DNA from: Cytophagales bacterium UBA2561
GTDB taxonomy: Bacteria; Bacteroidota; Bacteroidia; Cytophagales; Thermoflexibacteraceae
Direction of reading: 5' to 3'
DNA length: 64,000 nucleotides
NCBI GenBank assembly: GCA_002340355.1
Contig: DDLX01000008.1
Span: 12,119-76,118 of the forward strand
The notes beneath the pieces are model-generated. The model had not been told where the DNA came from. It searched no databases and saw only the letters and a list, made by a program, of their open reading frames with translations. This document shows, piece by piece, positions 63,854 to 64,000 of this stretch (positions within the stretch are counted from its first letter, which is position 1; each line of letters opens with the position of its first letter). The position numbers and the translations under genes were made by a program.

Positions 63854-64000
63854 TTATTTACTTAGCTGACGCTCAAAATCCAACAAAAATTGATAGCATA
63901 CGCCTTGTAGTGCTTTGATTTGAAAACGTAACTGTAATAACAACATCTCGGAGGTCATTTCTTGCTTTTCTAAACGGTCTAAAATCATTTGATTTTCTTC
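63854..64000 (-). CDS. Partial protein of unknown function cut by the window edge
   Basis: The frame is open from the window edge to a stop at 63854-63856, giving 48 residues of C-terminus (EMTSEMLLLQLRFQIKALQG ... QFLLDFERQLSK). The composition is that of a real helical protein, rich in Leu, Gln and charged residues, but no family is recognised. The N-terminus lies outside the window. Confidence 0.4.
   Translation of the reverse strand, partial: EENQMILDRLEKQEMTSEMLLLQLRFQIKALQGVCYQFLLDFERQLSK

Noticed and set aside
1..64000. CRISPR array
   Set aside because: No regularly spaced direct repeats with unique spacers were found; the only tandem repeat noted is the short TGCAA run.

Overview
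The window is AT-rich DNA from a member of the Bacteroidota, most likely a gliding or Cytophagales-type bacterium. The taxonomic cues are a GldG gliding-motility protein, a Porin_10-type outer-membrane protein, a DUF2027-Smr protein, a START-like SRPBCC protein, a TonB receptor with an N-terminal carboxypeptidase-regulatory-like domain, WG and PKD repeat proteins, and TPR-SpoIIE phosphatases. Several genes also carry the Bacteroidota promoter box TAnnTTTG upstream, while purine-rich Shine-Dalgarno sites are rare. Most of the window is ordinary chromosomal core. The genes sit mostly as single units or pairs rather than long operons, and many convergent ends share a bidirectional hairpin terminator.

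Layout. 1-13 kb: a CHASE2 protein cut by the window edge, a porin, lptB, a PLP deaminase-like enzyme, phoH, a histidine kinase/response regulator pair, gyrA and der. 13-18 kb: a START-like protein, a YceI-like lipoprotein, a GAF-PAS-SpoIIE phosphatase gene broken by a one-base frameshift, a LysM/RlpA-like protein and tRNA-Phe. 18-31 kb: a TonB receptor, DUF2027-Smr, a tiny HExxH protein, a frameshifted Uma2 nuclease gene, a PKD protein, an NqrM-like small membrane protein, a GyrI-like protein, ileS, then an accessory patch with an NTF2-like gene between imperfect palindromes and a lone PD-(D/E)XK protein. 31-45 kb: lptC, leuD, gldG, an NTF2-like protein and a hydrolase, a TPR-SpoIIE phosphatase, an RND efflux pair, metK and hemN. 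45-57 kb: an Rpn-type nuclease, hisA, a PBP4-type DD-peptidase, a TM2 protein, a double AAA+ ATPase with a duplicated unfamiliar N-terminal domain, a knot-family secreted protein, a glycine-zipper lipoprotein with a secreted partner, a WG protein and an anti-sigma/STAS pair. 57-64 kb: a YdiJ-type FAD/Fe-S oxidoreductase, a PrkA-like ATPase, a SLATT/DUF4231-like membrane protein, and a partial gene at the edge.

How the genes work together. The two SpoIIE-type phosphatases, the HATPase anti-sigma-type kinase and the STAS antagonist together supply the parts of a partner-switching regulatory circuit. LptB and LptC belong to lipopolysaccharide export, and the porin, TonB receptor and RND pair to envelope transport. 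The most unusual items are the double AAA+ ATPase with its repeated GWG-type N-terminal domains, the glycine-zipper lipoprotein/GRAM-like pair beside it, the palindrome-flanked gene near 28.8-29.6 kb, and two families of short interspersed repeats, one of which lies next to the accessory NTF2-like and SLATT-like genes.
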